Shown here: positions 17,748 to 25,984 of the stretch, piece after piece | Layout: each line of letters opens with the position of its first letter | How positions within the stretch are numbered: position 1 is the stretch's first letter | DNA from: Mycolicibacterium brisbanense | GTDB taxonomy: Bacteria > Actinomycetota > Actinomycetes > Mycobacteriales > Mycobacteriaceae | Assembly: GCF_001570425.1 (NCBI RefSeq) | Contig: NZ_BCSX01000024.1 | Location: 62,001-126,000 of the forward strand | DNA: 64,000 nt | Direction of reading: 5' to 3' | The notes under the pieces: generated by a model | Told to the model about the DNA's origin: nothing | The model's database searches: none | The model's input: the letters and a program-made list of their open reading frames with translations, nothing else | Translations under genes and position numbers: made by a program

Positions 17748-19426
17748 CCATGCGAGGCCGCAAGGCAAAGCCCGGCCGCATCACCTTCGTGGGTTCGGGC
17801 CCCGGGGATCCAGGTTTGTTGACGGCGCGGGCGCAGTCCGTGCTGGCGCACGCCGAGATGGTCTTCACCGACCCCGATGTGCCCGAAGCCGTGCTGGCGA
17901 TGGTCGGCACCGATCTGCCGCCGGCCTCCGGTCCGGCCCCGGCCGCGCCGGCCAAATCCGCGGGCGACGCTGACGCGGCAACCGCCGATTCCGGCCAGTC
18001 CGAGGCCGCATCGGCCGTCATCCCCGGCGGCCCCGAGATCCGTCCCGCGCTCGGCGACCCGGCCGAGGTGGCCAAGACGCTGGCCGCGGAGGCTCGCCAC
18101 GGATTCGACGTGGTGCGGCTCGTGGCGGGGGATCCGCTGTCGATCGACGCCGTGATCACCGAGATCGGTGCGCTGGCCAAGACCCACCTGAACTTCGAGA
18201 TCGTGCCGGGCCTGCCCGACACCACTGCGGTGCCCACCTACGCGGGCCTGCCGCTGGGTTCGTCGCACACCGTCGCCGACGTGCGCGGCGACGTCGACTG
18301 GGCCGCGCTGGCCGCCGCGCCGGGTCCGCTGATCCTGCACGCGACCACGTCGCACCTGCCGGACGCCGCTCGCACGCTGATCGAGTACGGCCTGGCCGAT
18401 TCCACCCCCGCGGTGGTGACGGCCAACGGCACCACCTGCCAGCAGCGCTCGGTCGAGACCACTCTGGGCGGGCTGATCGACAAGGGCATGCTGGAAAAGC
18501 ACGCCGCGTCCGATCCCGCGGGTCCCCTCGCTGGGCCGCTGGTGGTGACCATCGGCAAGACCGTCGCCAACCGGGCCAAGCTGAACTGGTGGGAGAGCCG
18601 CGCCCTGTACGGCTGGACCGTGCTGGTGCCGCGCACCAAGGATCAGGCCGGCGAGATGAGCGAGAAGCTGGTGGGCCACGGCGCCCTGCCGATCGAGGTG
18701 CCGACCATCGCGGTCGAGCCGCCGCGCAGCCCCGCGCAGATGGAGCGCGCGGTCAAGGGTCTGGTCGACGGCCGGTTCCAGTGGGTCGTGTTCACCTCCA
18801 CCAACGCGGTGCGTGCGGTGTGGGAGAAGTTCGGCGAGTTCGGCCTCGACGCACGCGCGTTCTCCGGTGTGAAGATCGCCTGCGTCGGTCAGGCCACCGC
18901 GGACAAGGTGCGTGCGTTCGGCATCAACCCCGAGCTGGTGCCGTCGGGTGAGCAGTCCTCGCTCGGCCTGCTCGACGAATTCCCGCCCTACGACGAGATT
19001 TTCGATCCGGTGAACCGCGTGCTGCTGCCGCGGGCCGACATCGCCACCGAGACGCTGGCCGAGGGCCTGCGCGAACGCGGTTGGGAGATCGAGGATGTCA
19101 CCGCGTACCGCACCGTGCGCGCGGCACCGCCGCCGGCACACACCCGCGAGATGATCAAGACCGGCGGGTTCGACGCGGTCTGCTTCACCTCGAGCTCGAC
19201 GGTGCGCAACCTGGTCGGTATCGCGGGCAAGCCGCACGCCCGTACCATCGTCGCCTGCATCGGCCCGAAAACCGCTGAGACCGCAGCCGAATTCGGGTTG
19301 CGTGTCGATGTGCAGCCCGAGACCGCCGCGGTGGGACCGTTGGTCGAGGCGCTCGCTGAGCATGCCGCCCGGCTGCGGGCCGAGGGGGCGTTGCCTCCGC
19401 CGCGCAAGAAGAGCCGCCGGCGTTAG
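17744..19426 (+). CDS. hemD: uroporphyrinogen-III synthase fused to degenerate methyltransferase domain
   Basis: Fusion of 560 residues. The first half resembles SUMT/CobA uroporphyrinogen methyltransferase ([39 protein letters not shown]). It is interrupted by an Ala/Pro/Asp-rich insert at residues about 66-100, and the SAM-site consensus GGDPFVFGRG is degraded to [10 protein letters not shown]. The second half (from about 290) is a HemD domain cyclising hydroxymethylbilane to uroporphyrinogen III, with [19 protein letters not shown] and [17 protein letters not shown]. The same architecture is found in M. tuberculosis Rv0511. HemD activity is confident; methyltransferase activity is doubtful. 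Confidence 0.93.
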   Translation: MTMRGRKAKPGRITFVGSGPGDPGLLTARAQSVLAHAEMVFTDPDVPEAVLAMVGTDLPPASGPAPAAPAKSAGDADAATADSGQSEAASAVIPGGPEIRPALGDPAEVAKTLAAEARHGFDVVRLVAGDPLSIDAVITEIGALAKTHLNFEIVPGLPDTTAVPTYAGLPLGSSHTVADVRGDVDWAALAAAPGPLILHATTSHLPDAARTLIEYGLADSTPAVVTANGTTCQQRSVETTLGGLIDKGMLEKHAASDPAGPLAGPLVVTIGKTVANRAKLNWWESRALYGWTVLVPRTKDQAGEMSEKLVGHGALPIEVPTIAVEPPRSPAQMERAVKGLVDGRFQWVVFTSTNAVRAVWEKFGEFGLDARAFSGVKIACVGQATADKVRAFGINPELVPSGEQSSLGLLDEFPPYDEIFDPVNRVLLPRADIATETLAEGLRERGWEIEDVTAYRTVRAAPPPAHTREMIKTGGFDAVCFTSSSTVRNLVGIAGKPHARTIVACIGPKTAETAAEFGLRVDVQPETAAVGPLVEALAEHAARLRAEGALPPPRKKSRRR

Positions 19427-20407
19427 ATGGGGTACCCCAGGCACCGGCCCCGCAGGCTGCGCACCACACCGGCGATGCGCCGACTGGTTGCGCAAACCTC
19501 GCTGGAGCCAAGGCATTTGGTTCTGCCGATGTTCGTCGCCGACGGTCTGTCGGAGCCACGGCCCATCTCCTCGATGCCGGGCGTCGTGCAGCACACGCGA
19601 GACTCGCTGCGCCGCGCTGCCGCCGACGCGGTCGCCGCGGGTGTGGGTGGCCTGATGCTGTTCGGGGTGCCGCGTGACGAGTCCAAGGACGCCGTCGGCT
19701 CTGTCGGAACCGATCCGGACGGCATCCTGAACGTCGCCTTGCGTGACCTCGCCAAGGATCTGGGCGACGCCACGGTGCTGATGGCCGATACCTGCCTGGA
19801 TGAGTTCACCGATCACGGCCACTGCGGCGTGCTGGACTCCGCGGGTCGGGTGGACAATGACGCCACCAATCTCCGGTACGCGGAACTCGCTGTGGCACAA
19901 GCCAATTCGGGTGCGCAGGTGGTGGGTCCCAGCGGCATGATGGACGGTCAGGTGGCCGCCATCCGCGACGGGCTCGACGCGGCGGGGCACACCGATGTCG
20001 CGATCCTGGCGTATGCGGCGAAATTCGCCTCGGCGTTCTACGGCCCGTTCCGCGAGGCGGTGTCCTCCAGCCTGAGCGGCGATCGCCGTACCTACCAACA
20101 GGATTCGGGCAACATCCGCGAAGCCGTGCACGAGATCGAGCTCGATATCGACGAGGGCGCCGACATGGTGATGGTCAAGCCCGCGATGAGCTACCTCGAC
20201 GTGGTGCGCGCGGCGGCCGACATCTCGCCCGTGCCCGTTGCGGCCTATCAGATCTCCGGCGAGTACGCGATGATCAGCGCCGCGGCCGCCAACGGCTGGA
20301 TCGACCTGCAGGCCGCCGCACTGGAATCGCTGGTCGGCATCCGGCGGGCCGGAGCGGACATCGTGCTGACGTACTGGGCGGCCGACGTGGCCGGATGGCT
20401 GGCCTGA
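19427..20407 (+). CDS. hemB: delta-aminolevulinic acid dehydratase (porphobilinogen synthase)
   Basis: Enzyme of 326 residues condensing two 5-aminolevulinates to porphobilinogen. Schiff-base lysines are in LAYAAKFASAFYGPF and MVMVKPAMSYLD. The metal loop reads DTCLDEFTDHGHCG: the first and third Cys of the zinc-type CxCx7C site are kept, but the second is Asp, placing it between zinc and magnesium classes. ATG 19427 directly follows the hemD stop codon. It ends the hemACDB run. Confidence 0.97.
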   Translation: MGYPRHRPRRLRTTPAMRRLVAQTSLEPRHLVLPMFVADGLSEPRPISSMPGVVQHTRDSLRRAAADAVAAGVGGLMLFGVPRDESKDAVGSVGTDPDGILNVALRDLAKDLGDATVLMADTCLDEFTDHGHCGVLDSAGRVDNDATNLRYAELAVAQANSGAQVVGPSGMMDGQVAAIRDGLDAAGHTDVAILAYAAKFASAFYGPFREAVSSSLSGDRRTYQQDSGNIREAVHEIELDIDEGADMVMVKPAMSYLDVVRAAADISPVPVAAYQISGEYAMISAAAANGWIDLQAAALESLVGIRRAGADIVLTYWAADVAGWLA

Positions 20408-20419
20408 CCCGCGACCCTC

Positions 20420-20425
20420 TAGGCT
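20420..20425 (+). promoter_or_regulatory. -10-like element before the small membrane gene
   Basis: TAGGCT ends 8 nt before ATG 20434, inside the short space after hemB. It supports 20434 as the start and a separate leaderless transcript. Confidence 0.4.
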
Positions 20426-20433
20426 TCCCGGCA

Positions 20434-20838
20434 ATGCCTGCACCGTCGTCGCCGTCCCCGAAGCAGCCGTCGCCGCGGTCGCTGCGCGCCACCATCGCGT
20501 TCAGTTGCTGGCTGGCCGCGTCCGTGTTGTTGATCGTCGGCGGTCTCATCGCCGCGACCGTGTCCTGGCCGGGCGCCGTCAGCACCCTGTATCGCGGGTC
20601 GGGGGTACTCACCGTGATCGTCGGTGTCGTGATGGCGTTCCTGGCCGGCCGCAGCCGCGGCGGGGATCCGCGATTTCGCCGGGCCGCGATGTCCTTGGCG
20701 CTGGCCGCTGCCGTGCTGATCGCCGTGGCGGCAGCGTTGAGCCTCGTTCCGGTGCACATGCTGACGCTGGCCGGGGTGATCCTGCTGATCGCCGGGACCG
20801 TGCTGAACGCACAGATCTCCAGGGGGACCGGTGACTGA
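20434..20838 (+). CDS. small membrane protein (Rv0513-like)
   Basis: Membrane protein of 134 residues with a Pro/Ser-rich leader, then four predicted helices: ATIAFSCWLAASVLLIVGGL, VLTVIVGVVMAFLAG, AMSLALAAAVLIAVAAALSL and LTLAGVILLIAGTVL. No catalytic motif or recognised domain. It lies after hemB as in M. tuberculosis and overlaps the next gene by 8 bp, so it forms a unit with the following two membrane proteins. The function is unknown. Confidence 0.75.
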   Translation: MPAPSSPSPKQPSPRSLRATIAFSCWLAASVLLIVGGLIAATVSWPGAVSTLYRGSGVLTVIVGVVMAFLAGRSRGGDPRFRRAAMSLALAAAVLIAVAAALSLVPVHMLTLAGVILLIAGTVLNAQISRGTGD

Positions 20839-21304
20839 CGAATCCACGCCGCAGCCTTTGTTCTACGAACCGGGCGGCAGGTGGCTGTGGCTGCTGCTCG
20901 GGCCATTTTCCGCGATCGGCATGGCGTTGTTGCAGATGACGGGCGGCTACGGGCGGGACCCGTGGATACCGCTGCTGTTCCTGGTCCTGGTCTCCGGTTT
21001 CGTCGCCATCCAGATCAAGGCCGCCAGGATTCATACCTCGGTGGAGCTGACGAGGGACACGCTGCGGCAGGGCACCGAGAAGCTCAACCTGGACGAGGTC
21101 GTCAAGCTCTACCCCGAGGCCAGCGGCACCGACGTGCCCAAGTGGCAGTCCGCCCGGGCGCTCGGTGAGCTGACCGGGGTGCCCCGCGGCAGGACCGGGA
21201 TCGGCCTCAAACTCAAGGGCGACCGCACCGTGCAGGCGTGGGCCCGCAGGCATCGGCAGCTGCGCGAGCAGCTGGATGCGTTGATCGAGGAGCGCACACC
21301 ATGA
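20831..21304 (+). CDS. conserved membrane protein, DUF3093-like
   Basis: Protein of 157 residues with two short N-terminal membrane helices (WLWLLLGPFSAIGMALLQM and WIPLLFLVLVSGFVAIQI). A soluble part follows with ELTRDTLRQGTEKLNLDEVV and GIGLKLKGDRTVQAWARRH. That strand-rich part after two helices resembles small bacterial PH-like or DUF3093 proteins, but the assignment is weak. It starts with GTG inside the previous gene and overlaps the next by ATGA. Confidence 0.7.
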   Translation: MTDESTPQPLFYEPGGRWLWLLLGPFSAIGMALLQMTGGYGRDPWIPLLFLVLVSGFVAIQIKAARIHTSVELTRDTLRQGTEKLNLDEVVKLYPEASGTDVPKWQSARALGELTGVPRGRTGIGLKLKGDRTVQAWARRHRQLREQLDALIEERTP

Positions 21305-21531
21305 AGATCCGTGCCGTGATCGAGTTGGTGGTGGCGCTCTGCGCGGCCGCCGGGTGTGTGGTGAGTTGGCTTGCGGCCCGCACCACGGTGGACGTCGCGC
21401 CCATCCTGCCCGGCGAACCGTCGACCACGTCGGTCGTCCATTCCGCCCCGTTGCTGGTGCTGTCGCTGCTGCTGGCGACCGTCGCCGGGGTACTCGCCGT
21501 GCTGGGTATCGCGCGCTTGCGCCGCCGCTAA
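21301..21531 (+). CDS. small two-helix membrane protein
   Basis: Protein of 76 residues with two hydrophobic helices (VIELVVALCAAAGCVVSWLA and LLVLSLLLATVAGVLAVLGI) joined by a polar loop, and a basic end RLRRR. ATG 21301 overlaps the upstream stop (ATGA). Its TAA stop overlaps the TAG stop of the convergent FAD oxidoreductase gene by 4 bp, so there is no intergenic space between the core and the accessory cluster. Confidence 0.7.
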   Translation: MKIRAVIELVVALCAAAGCVVSWLAARTTVDVAPILPGEPSTTSVVHSAPLLVLSLLLATVAGVLAVLGIARLRRR

Positions 21532-24329
21532 CGGTCCCGGTCGAGCCAGTCGGTCTCGGTGATCCCCGGGTACGCCGACCGCGCTGTCCCGGGCTCGGGT
21601 GCCCTGCCGTACAGCGACCGGGGCGCAGGCGCCGACGCCGGCGCGTCGGCGGCCTCGGTGAACCGGCGATGAGCTGACCCCGCGGGCGGGGGTGGCGGTG
21701 TCGGACGCGCGGGCTCCGGCTCGGCCCGGGCCGGCGCCGGTTCGCGCCGCGGCCGAGCCCCCGCGGTGGTCTGGATTCCGTAGTCGTCGGCGGGTGCGAC
21801 GACCTCTTCCCCGGGATACGGCGGTCGGCCGGGCGGTCCGCCGCCCTCGCTGGGGCGGCCCGTCGCCTCACCCACGGTCTGCTCCAGGTAGTGCCGCCAC
21901 GCCTGCAGATAGGTGAGCAGCTGCTGGGCGTAGTCGGTGGGCGCGGCCGTGACCGGCGTGCCCGGCGGGGTCAGCAGCGCACCACCGAGTCCCCCGAGCC
22001 CCGCCTGCTGCAAGAACTGGCGCCAGGCCTGCAGGTAGGCCAGCAGGTGCACAGGCTCGGGCGGCATGGTCGGCTGGGTCATCGGTAGGCCTCCTCCGGC
22101 GGGGAGCAGCAGTGGCGCCGCAGTGTCCAATGGGTGGGGTAGCGCCTCCCGGCAGTACTGGCCGTCGAGGGTGCGCAGGGGACGGGCATCGGCAGGTTCG
22201 CGGTTCTCGATGTCGAAGACATAGCAGTAGTCCCCGGCGGGCGACGGCATCCGAACGGGGCTGGAGTAGCCCTGGTCGAGGAAGTCGTAGGGAAAGCGCC
22301 AGTCCAGCGTGGTGTTCTCGCGGTGATCGGTGCCGCCAGAGGCCACCCAGATGTAGTGGTCGAGGATCGCGTTGACGGCGTGGCGGGCCGATTCACAGGC
22401 CGCCTCCATCGACGTCATCCGGGTGAACGTCTTGGTCCAGGTGCCCGCGAACACCACCGAGTTGTGATGCACCTGGTAGCCACCGTGACGGGCCTGCCAG
22501 ACGTTGCGCTGCCGCAGATCCTCCAGCCAGGTCTCCTCGGTCGGCCGGGTGCCCCAGGACCCGCCGTGCGGATTCCACGGGTCCGGGCCCGGGCGGTTCT
22601 CCCAGTCCCCGACGATCGGGACGAGGTAGGGCGTCTCGTTGCGCACCGCCTTGCCGTGCCCCTGGCCCGGGCCGCCGCCCATCACCAGACCCCGGTCCAG
22701 CGCGTACCAGGTGGGCCACGGCATGAGCGCTTCGGCGACATTGTCGACGTCGCTGGTCAGGGCCCACACGATCTGGCGCCACACCTCGGTGGCGATTTCG
22801 TCGGCCGTGCAGTCGCGGGCCGCCTTGCCGCGCCCGGATTCGTCGAGCAGATGCCGCGAGGGCGTGTTGAAGTCGCCGATGTCGACCGACAGCACCGAGA
22901 CGTGGCCGTCACGGGCCAGCGTCGGCCGGCGTTCCCACAGGCCGTGCTGGTTGATCGACGACAGCGCCCACTCGGTACCCGAGTAGTACATGTGCCCGCG
23001 CAGCAGCTGGAATTCGGTGTCGAAGTAGTACTGGATGCCGCCGAGCGTCTGGAACCGGTCCCACGGCACCCGGCCCATCTCGTCCATGGCGTACGGGTCG
23101 CGCCGGGTCTGCGGGCGGCGGTGACCGGGCTCGAGCGGTCCGTCGTTCGGTGGCGGCGACGTGGTGAACCCGTCGAGTTCGGCCACGGTGCCGCCCGTGC
23201 CCGCGGCGCGCAACGCTTCGGTGATCTGTTCGGCCGCCGGGGCGTCGACCGCGACGACGGTGTAGTCGGGGGCGAGCCGGGTGCCGTCGGTCAGCGTCAC
23301 CTGCACGCGTGGCCGCAGGTGCGGCGGCTGTCCCGGCTCGGACGCGGGTGGTTCCAGGCGTCCGGCGCCGGCCCGGACGAAGCGGACGCCGAGTTCGACG
23401 AGGTGGCGGTGCCAGTGGTCGAACCACGATTCGGTGGTCGGGCCGTTGAGCACCCCGTCGGCCTTGTTGTCGCGGCGGTCCATCTGCAGCTGCAGTTGCA
23501 GATAGGTGGTCAGGTTGGTGCGGGCGTCGCCCCAGCGGGTGTCGAACGCGGCCAGGACGCGGGGCATCTCCAGCAGCAGGGAGTCGAACCGCGGCGAGTA
23601 GGTGAACCGGGGTGGCTCGGCGGTGTCGTCGCGGCCGACGAAGAAGTCGTAGGCCGACAGGTTCTGCAGTTCGGCGGCCCGGCGCAGCGGGCTCGTGACG
23701 AGGTAACGCACGAGCCTGCTGACGAACCTGTCGATGTCCGAGGCCGTGAAACCCAATTGGGTCAATTGCCCTGCGATGGTGAGGAATTCGGCCGGCGTAC
23801 GGGGCGCCTCGCGCGGGAAGACCAGTGACGGCTTGCCGTCCACGGTGGTGCCCTGGGTGACCACGCGCCGGACGTTGTCCATGATGGTCCGCGCGGTGGG
23901 CACCCAGTCGACCGTGCCACCGGGTCCGTCGATGCGCTGGTAGACGGGAATGCGCTGGAACAGGTCCCAGGTGTGCAGGTAGTACGCGGGGAAGAAGCGG
24001 AAGCCGTGTTCGCCGGCGACGGCCCGCGCGGGTGGACGCGGGTCACCGCGGCGGCCGGGGAAGGGCCGCAGCTCGGCGGCGCTGCCGTCATGCGTGCCCA
24101 CCGTCGAGTACTGCGAGGCGGCCAGCCCACCGAGCTTGACGGGTGGATAGGTGTCGGGCGGTGCGGCGCCCAGCCCGGCGCGCTCGTCGACGCGCGGTTC
24201 GTACACCGTGACGTCGAAACCCCGTTGCGCCAATTCGTGCGCGGCGGTCAGCCCCGCGATGCCCGCGCCCAGGACCGCTACGGTGGGCCGCCGCGGGCAC
24301 GACGCGGGTGTGGTGATGACCTCGCTCAT
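21528..24329 (-). CDS. FAD-dependent oxidoreductase, carotenoid-desaturase-like, with long disordered C-terminal tail
   Basis: Protein of 933 residues. The N-terminus has a dinucleotide fold (VAVLGAGIAGLTAAHELAQR) and the amine-oxidase/phytoene-desaturase-type segment GEHGFRFFPAYYLHTWDLF found in desaturase and hydroxysqualene-dehydroxylase relatives. The catalytic part ends near 745. The tail from about 750 is Pro/Ala/Gly-rich and carries two near-identical helices, LLAYLQAWRQFLQQ (762-775) and LLTYLQAWRHYLEQ (804-817). It ends with ITETDWLDRDR. Such a tail fits cargo loading into a shell. ATG 24329 shares one base with the upstream stop; GTG 24332 is an alternative. Likely oxidation or desaturation of a polyprenyl chain is inferred. 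Confidence 0.85.
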   Translation of the reverse strand: MSEVITTPASCPRRPTVAVLGAGIAGLTAAHELAQRGFDVTVYEPRVDERAGLGAAPPDTYPPVKLGGLAASQYSTVGTHDGSAAELRPFPGRRGDPRPPARAVAGEHGFRFFPAYYLHTWDLFQRIPVYQRIDGPGGTVDWVPTARTIMDNVRRVVTQGTTVDGKPSLVFPREAPRTPAEFLTIAGQLTQLGFTASDIDRFVSRLVRYLVTSPLRRAAELQNLSAYDFFVGRDDTAEPPRFTYSPRFDSLLLEMPRVLAAFDTRWGDARTNLTTYLQLQLQMDRRDNKADGVLNGPTTESWFDHWHRHLVELGVRFVRAGAGRLEPPASEPGQPPHLRPRVQVTLTDGTRLAPDYTVVAVDAPAAEQITEALRAAGTGGTVAELDGFTTSPPPNDGPLEPGHRRPQTRRDPYAMDEMGRVPWDRFQTLGGIQYYFDTEFQLLRGHMYYSGTEWALSSINQHGLWERRPTLARDGHVSVLSVDIGDFNTPSRHLLDESGRGKAARDCTADEIATEVWRQIVWALTSDVDNVAEALMPWPTWYALDRGLVMGGGPGQGHGKAVRNETPYLVPIVGDWENRPGPDPWNPHGGSWGTRPTEETWLEDLRQRNVWQARHGGYQVHHNSVVFAGTWTKTFTRMTSMEAACESARHAVNAILDHYIWVASGGTDHRENTTLDWRFPYDFLDQGYSSPVRMPSPAGDYCYVFDIENREPADARPLRTLDGQYCREALPHPLDTAAPLLLPAGGGLPMTQPTMPPEPVHLLAYLQAWRQFLQQAGLGGLGGALLTPPGTPVTAAPTDYAQQLLTYLQAWRHYLEQTVGEATGRPSEGGGPPGRPPYPGEEVVAPADDYGIQTTAGARPRREPAPARAEPEPARPTPPPPPAGSAHRRFTEAADAPASAPAPRSLYGRAPEPGTARSAYPGITETDWLDRDR

Positions 24330-24730
24330 CACGGCGGTGCCTCCCGCAATGCGGACAGCAGCCCCGGCAGCGACGGCGCCCGGACCGCGGCGTGCACATA
24401 GGCCAGCAGGGTGTCGTGCACCTGCAGGAGTTCGTCGAGCGAGCCTTCGACGTTCACCGCGCCGGCCTGCACAGCGTCGTGCAGCCCGATCCGCGCGTCG
24501 AGCACGTCGAGGATCGCGGCGCGCGACGTGGTGATCCGCGGGCCGCCGGAAACATCGCCGTCGGCCACCTCCAGGCGAGGCCCGCCGCGCAGCGCGAAGC
24601 GTTCGCCGTCGACGTCGAGTGCGACCACCAGCGGCCCGAGCCGTTCGAGCACCAGGCGGTAGCTCGCGGGCACCTCGTCCGCGAGATGTCCGACCGACCG
24701 GCGCAGCAGCGCCGCCACCGGCTCAGCCAT
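24329..24730 (-). CDS. SCP2-like lipid-carrier domain protein
   Basis: Protein of 133 residues that looks like a single sterol-carrier-protein-2 fold: VVALDVDGERFALRGGPRLE, then PRITTSRAAILDVLDARIGL and AVQAGAVNVEGSLDELLQVHD. The last element resembles the usual GxxxVxGd end of SCP2 domains. The family binds hydrophobic ligands in a tunnel, so a role in carrying an isoprenoid intermediate between the cluster's enzymes is plausible. It overlaps both neighbours (8 bp upstream, a few bases downstream). There is no catalytic motif. Confidence 0.65.
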   Translation of the reverse strand: MAEPVAALLRRSVGHLADEVPASYRLVLERLGPLVVALDVDGERFALRGGPRLEVADGDVSGGPRITTSRAAILDVLDARIGLHDAVQAGAVNVEGSLDELLQVHDTLLAYVHAAVRAPSLPGLLSALREAPP

Positions 24731-25733
24731 GGAGAAACTCGAATACTCCGGTGCCGGTGAAGTCGATGGCTTCGCCGTTGATGGATCCGGTCATGCGGGC
24801 CGTTCCGGTCGCCTCGCACAGCACGGTCGAGCGGTCCAGGCTCATCTCGCTCGGCTGGGCCAGCCGGGCGTAGGACTGTGGCCGGAACTCGGCGTGCACC
24901 GTATCGCCCGCCCGGGTGGCACTGACCTCGACGTGCTCCGGCACGCCCGGGACGTCACCGTCGATCAGCAGCCGCATCGGCGGCGGCAGGGTGCAGTCGG
25001 GTGCCCGGCCGAGCCGCCCCGACGTGCCGATGTGCACCTCCGCATGCCGGAAGATCGCCGCGGGGTCGTCGTGGTGCCACACGTAGAGCGCCTGCGACAG
25101 GAACCGCAGCCGGTGCCGGTCGGTCATCTGCAGCAACACCGCCGACCACGGATCGTCGGGCTCCGCGGGCAGGATCGTGCCCCACGTCCAGCCGAAGTCC
25201 TCGCCCCACCGGAACCGGCCCCAATTGTGGTCGTGATAGGCCAGGGCGGCCTCCAGCCGATGCTCTCGATCCGCGATGCGCAGCCATCCGTCGGCACGCA
25301 GCCGCGGCACGAACAGCCATGACATGCGGCCCTGCCCGACAGGCTGGTTGTTGACGGCGAACGGCCGGCTGACCGGGGTGAGGTGCAACTCGCCGCGGAT
25401 GCCCGGCAGGTCGATGAGCACCTCATAGCCGTCGGGCCGCACGATCATGCGGTTGGCGCCGACGGTGCACGCCCCGAGATCGGCAGAGATGTCCAGGGCC
25501 GTCTCGGCGAAGCGCTCGACGGCCCCGGTCCACTGGCGGTCGTGCGCGATGACGATGACGCGCGGCGCCATGCGAGAGCGCCCGGTCGGGGTGTCTTCGC
25601 ACGCCAGGCTGAAGTTGATCAAGAAGCTGCCGGTACGGCCATGCACCACGAAGTGATGCCATTCTTTGAAACCTGCGGGTTGCGCGGCGGCCAGGACCGG
25701 GGCCCGCAGGAAATCACTGGCCGCCAGCGTCAT
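24723..25733 (-). CDS. CrtC/AttH-like lipocalin-fold enzyme
   Basis: Protein of 336 residues resembling the carotenoid 1,2-hydratase (CrtC)/AttH/tocopherol-cyclase-like lipocalins. The family core is clear: ALAYHDHNWGRFRWGEDFGW, with HDHNWG the conserved ligand motif, then TWGTILPAE. An N-terminal half WHHFVVHGRTGSFLINFS also matches the double-lipocalin layout. Relatives hydrate or cyclise isoprenoid double bonds. ATG 25733 is preferred because it overlaps the upstream stop (ATGA); ATG 25742 is possible. Substrate unknown, but the neighbouring polyprenyl synthase points to a prenyl lipid. Confidence 0.75.
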   Translation of the reverse strand: MTLAASDFLRAPVLAAAQPAGFKEWHHFVVHGRTGSFLINFSLACEDTPTGRSRMAPRVIVIAHDRQWTGAVERFAETALDISADLGACTVGANRMIVRPDGYEVLIDLPGIRGELHLTPVSRPFAVNNQPVGQGRMSWLFVPRLRADGWLRIADREHRLEAALAYHDHNWGRFRWGEDFGWTWGTILPAEPDDPWSAVLLQMTDRHRLRFLSQALYVWHHDDPAAIFRHAEVHIGTSGRLGRAPDCTLPPPMRLLIDGDVPGVPEHVEVSATRAGDTVHAEFRPQSYARLAQPSEMSLDRSTVLCEATGTARMTGSINGEAIDFTGTGVFEFLHG

Positions 25734-25984
25734 CGCAACCACCGCACCGACGGGTCGGGTGCCGCACCGGGCGGCGCAGGCGGTGCGGGCGGGGCCAACC
25801 GTTCCACCCGGGCGCCCAGGGCCGCGAGCCCGAGCAGCACGTGCACGAAGTCGTCGGCCTCCCGCCGCTCGCTGCCGCCGGTGCCCAGCGTGCGCACGAG
25901 CCGGCCCAGGCCCGCCAGGCCCACCAGATAGTCGATCAGGCAGGCGTTCTCGGCCAGTGCGGCTCGCGGCTCGGTCAGGCTCAC
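25730..25984 (-). CDS. small unknown protein with Pro-rich C-terminal tail
   Basis: Protein of 84 residues starting at GTG 25984, coupled by 4-bp overlaps to both neighbours. The first 60 residues are helical (AENACLIDYLVGLAGLGRLV; VHVLLGLAALGARVERL). The rest is a linker of APP repeats ending DPSVRWLR. I recognise no family. A short helical head plus Pro-rich linker plus short end is a layout seen in adaptor or shell-targeting segments, which is inference only. It overlaps a longer unrelated frame that is not coding. Confidence 0.6.
   Translation of the reverse strand: MSLTEPRAALAENACLIDYLVGLAGLGRLVRTLGTGGSERREADDFVHVLLGLAALGARVERLAPPAPPAPPGAAPDPSVRWLR

Noticed and set aside
17378..20443. 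A 1021-codon open frame on the minus strand opposite hemC-hemD-hemB
   Set aside because: It runs antisense to three well-supported haem genes and its translation is His/Arg/Gly-rich without any family pattern; long antisense frames are a by-product of high GC.
22323..23828. A 501-codon plus-strand frame opposite the FAD oxidoreductase
   Set aside because: Composition is typical of an antisense shadow; the minus-strand protein has clear FAD motifs.
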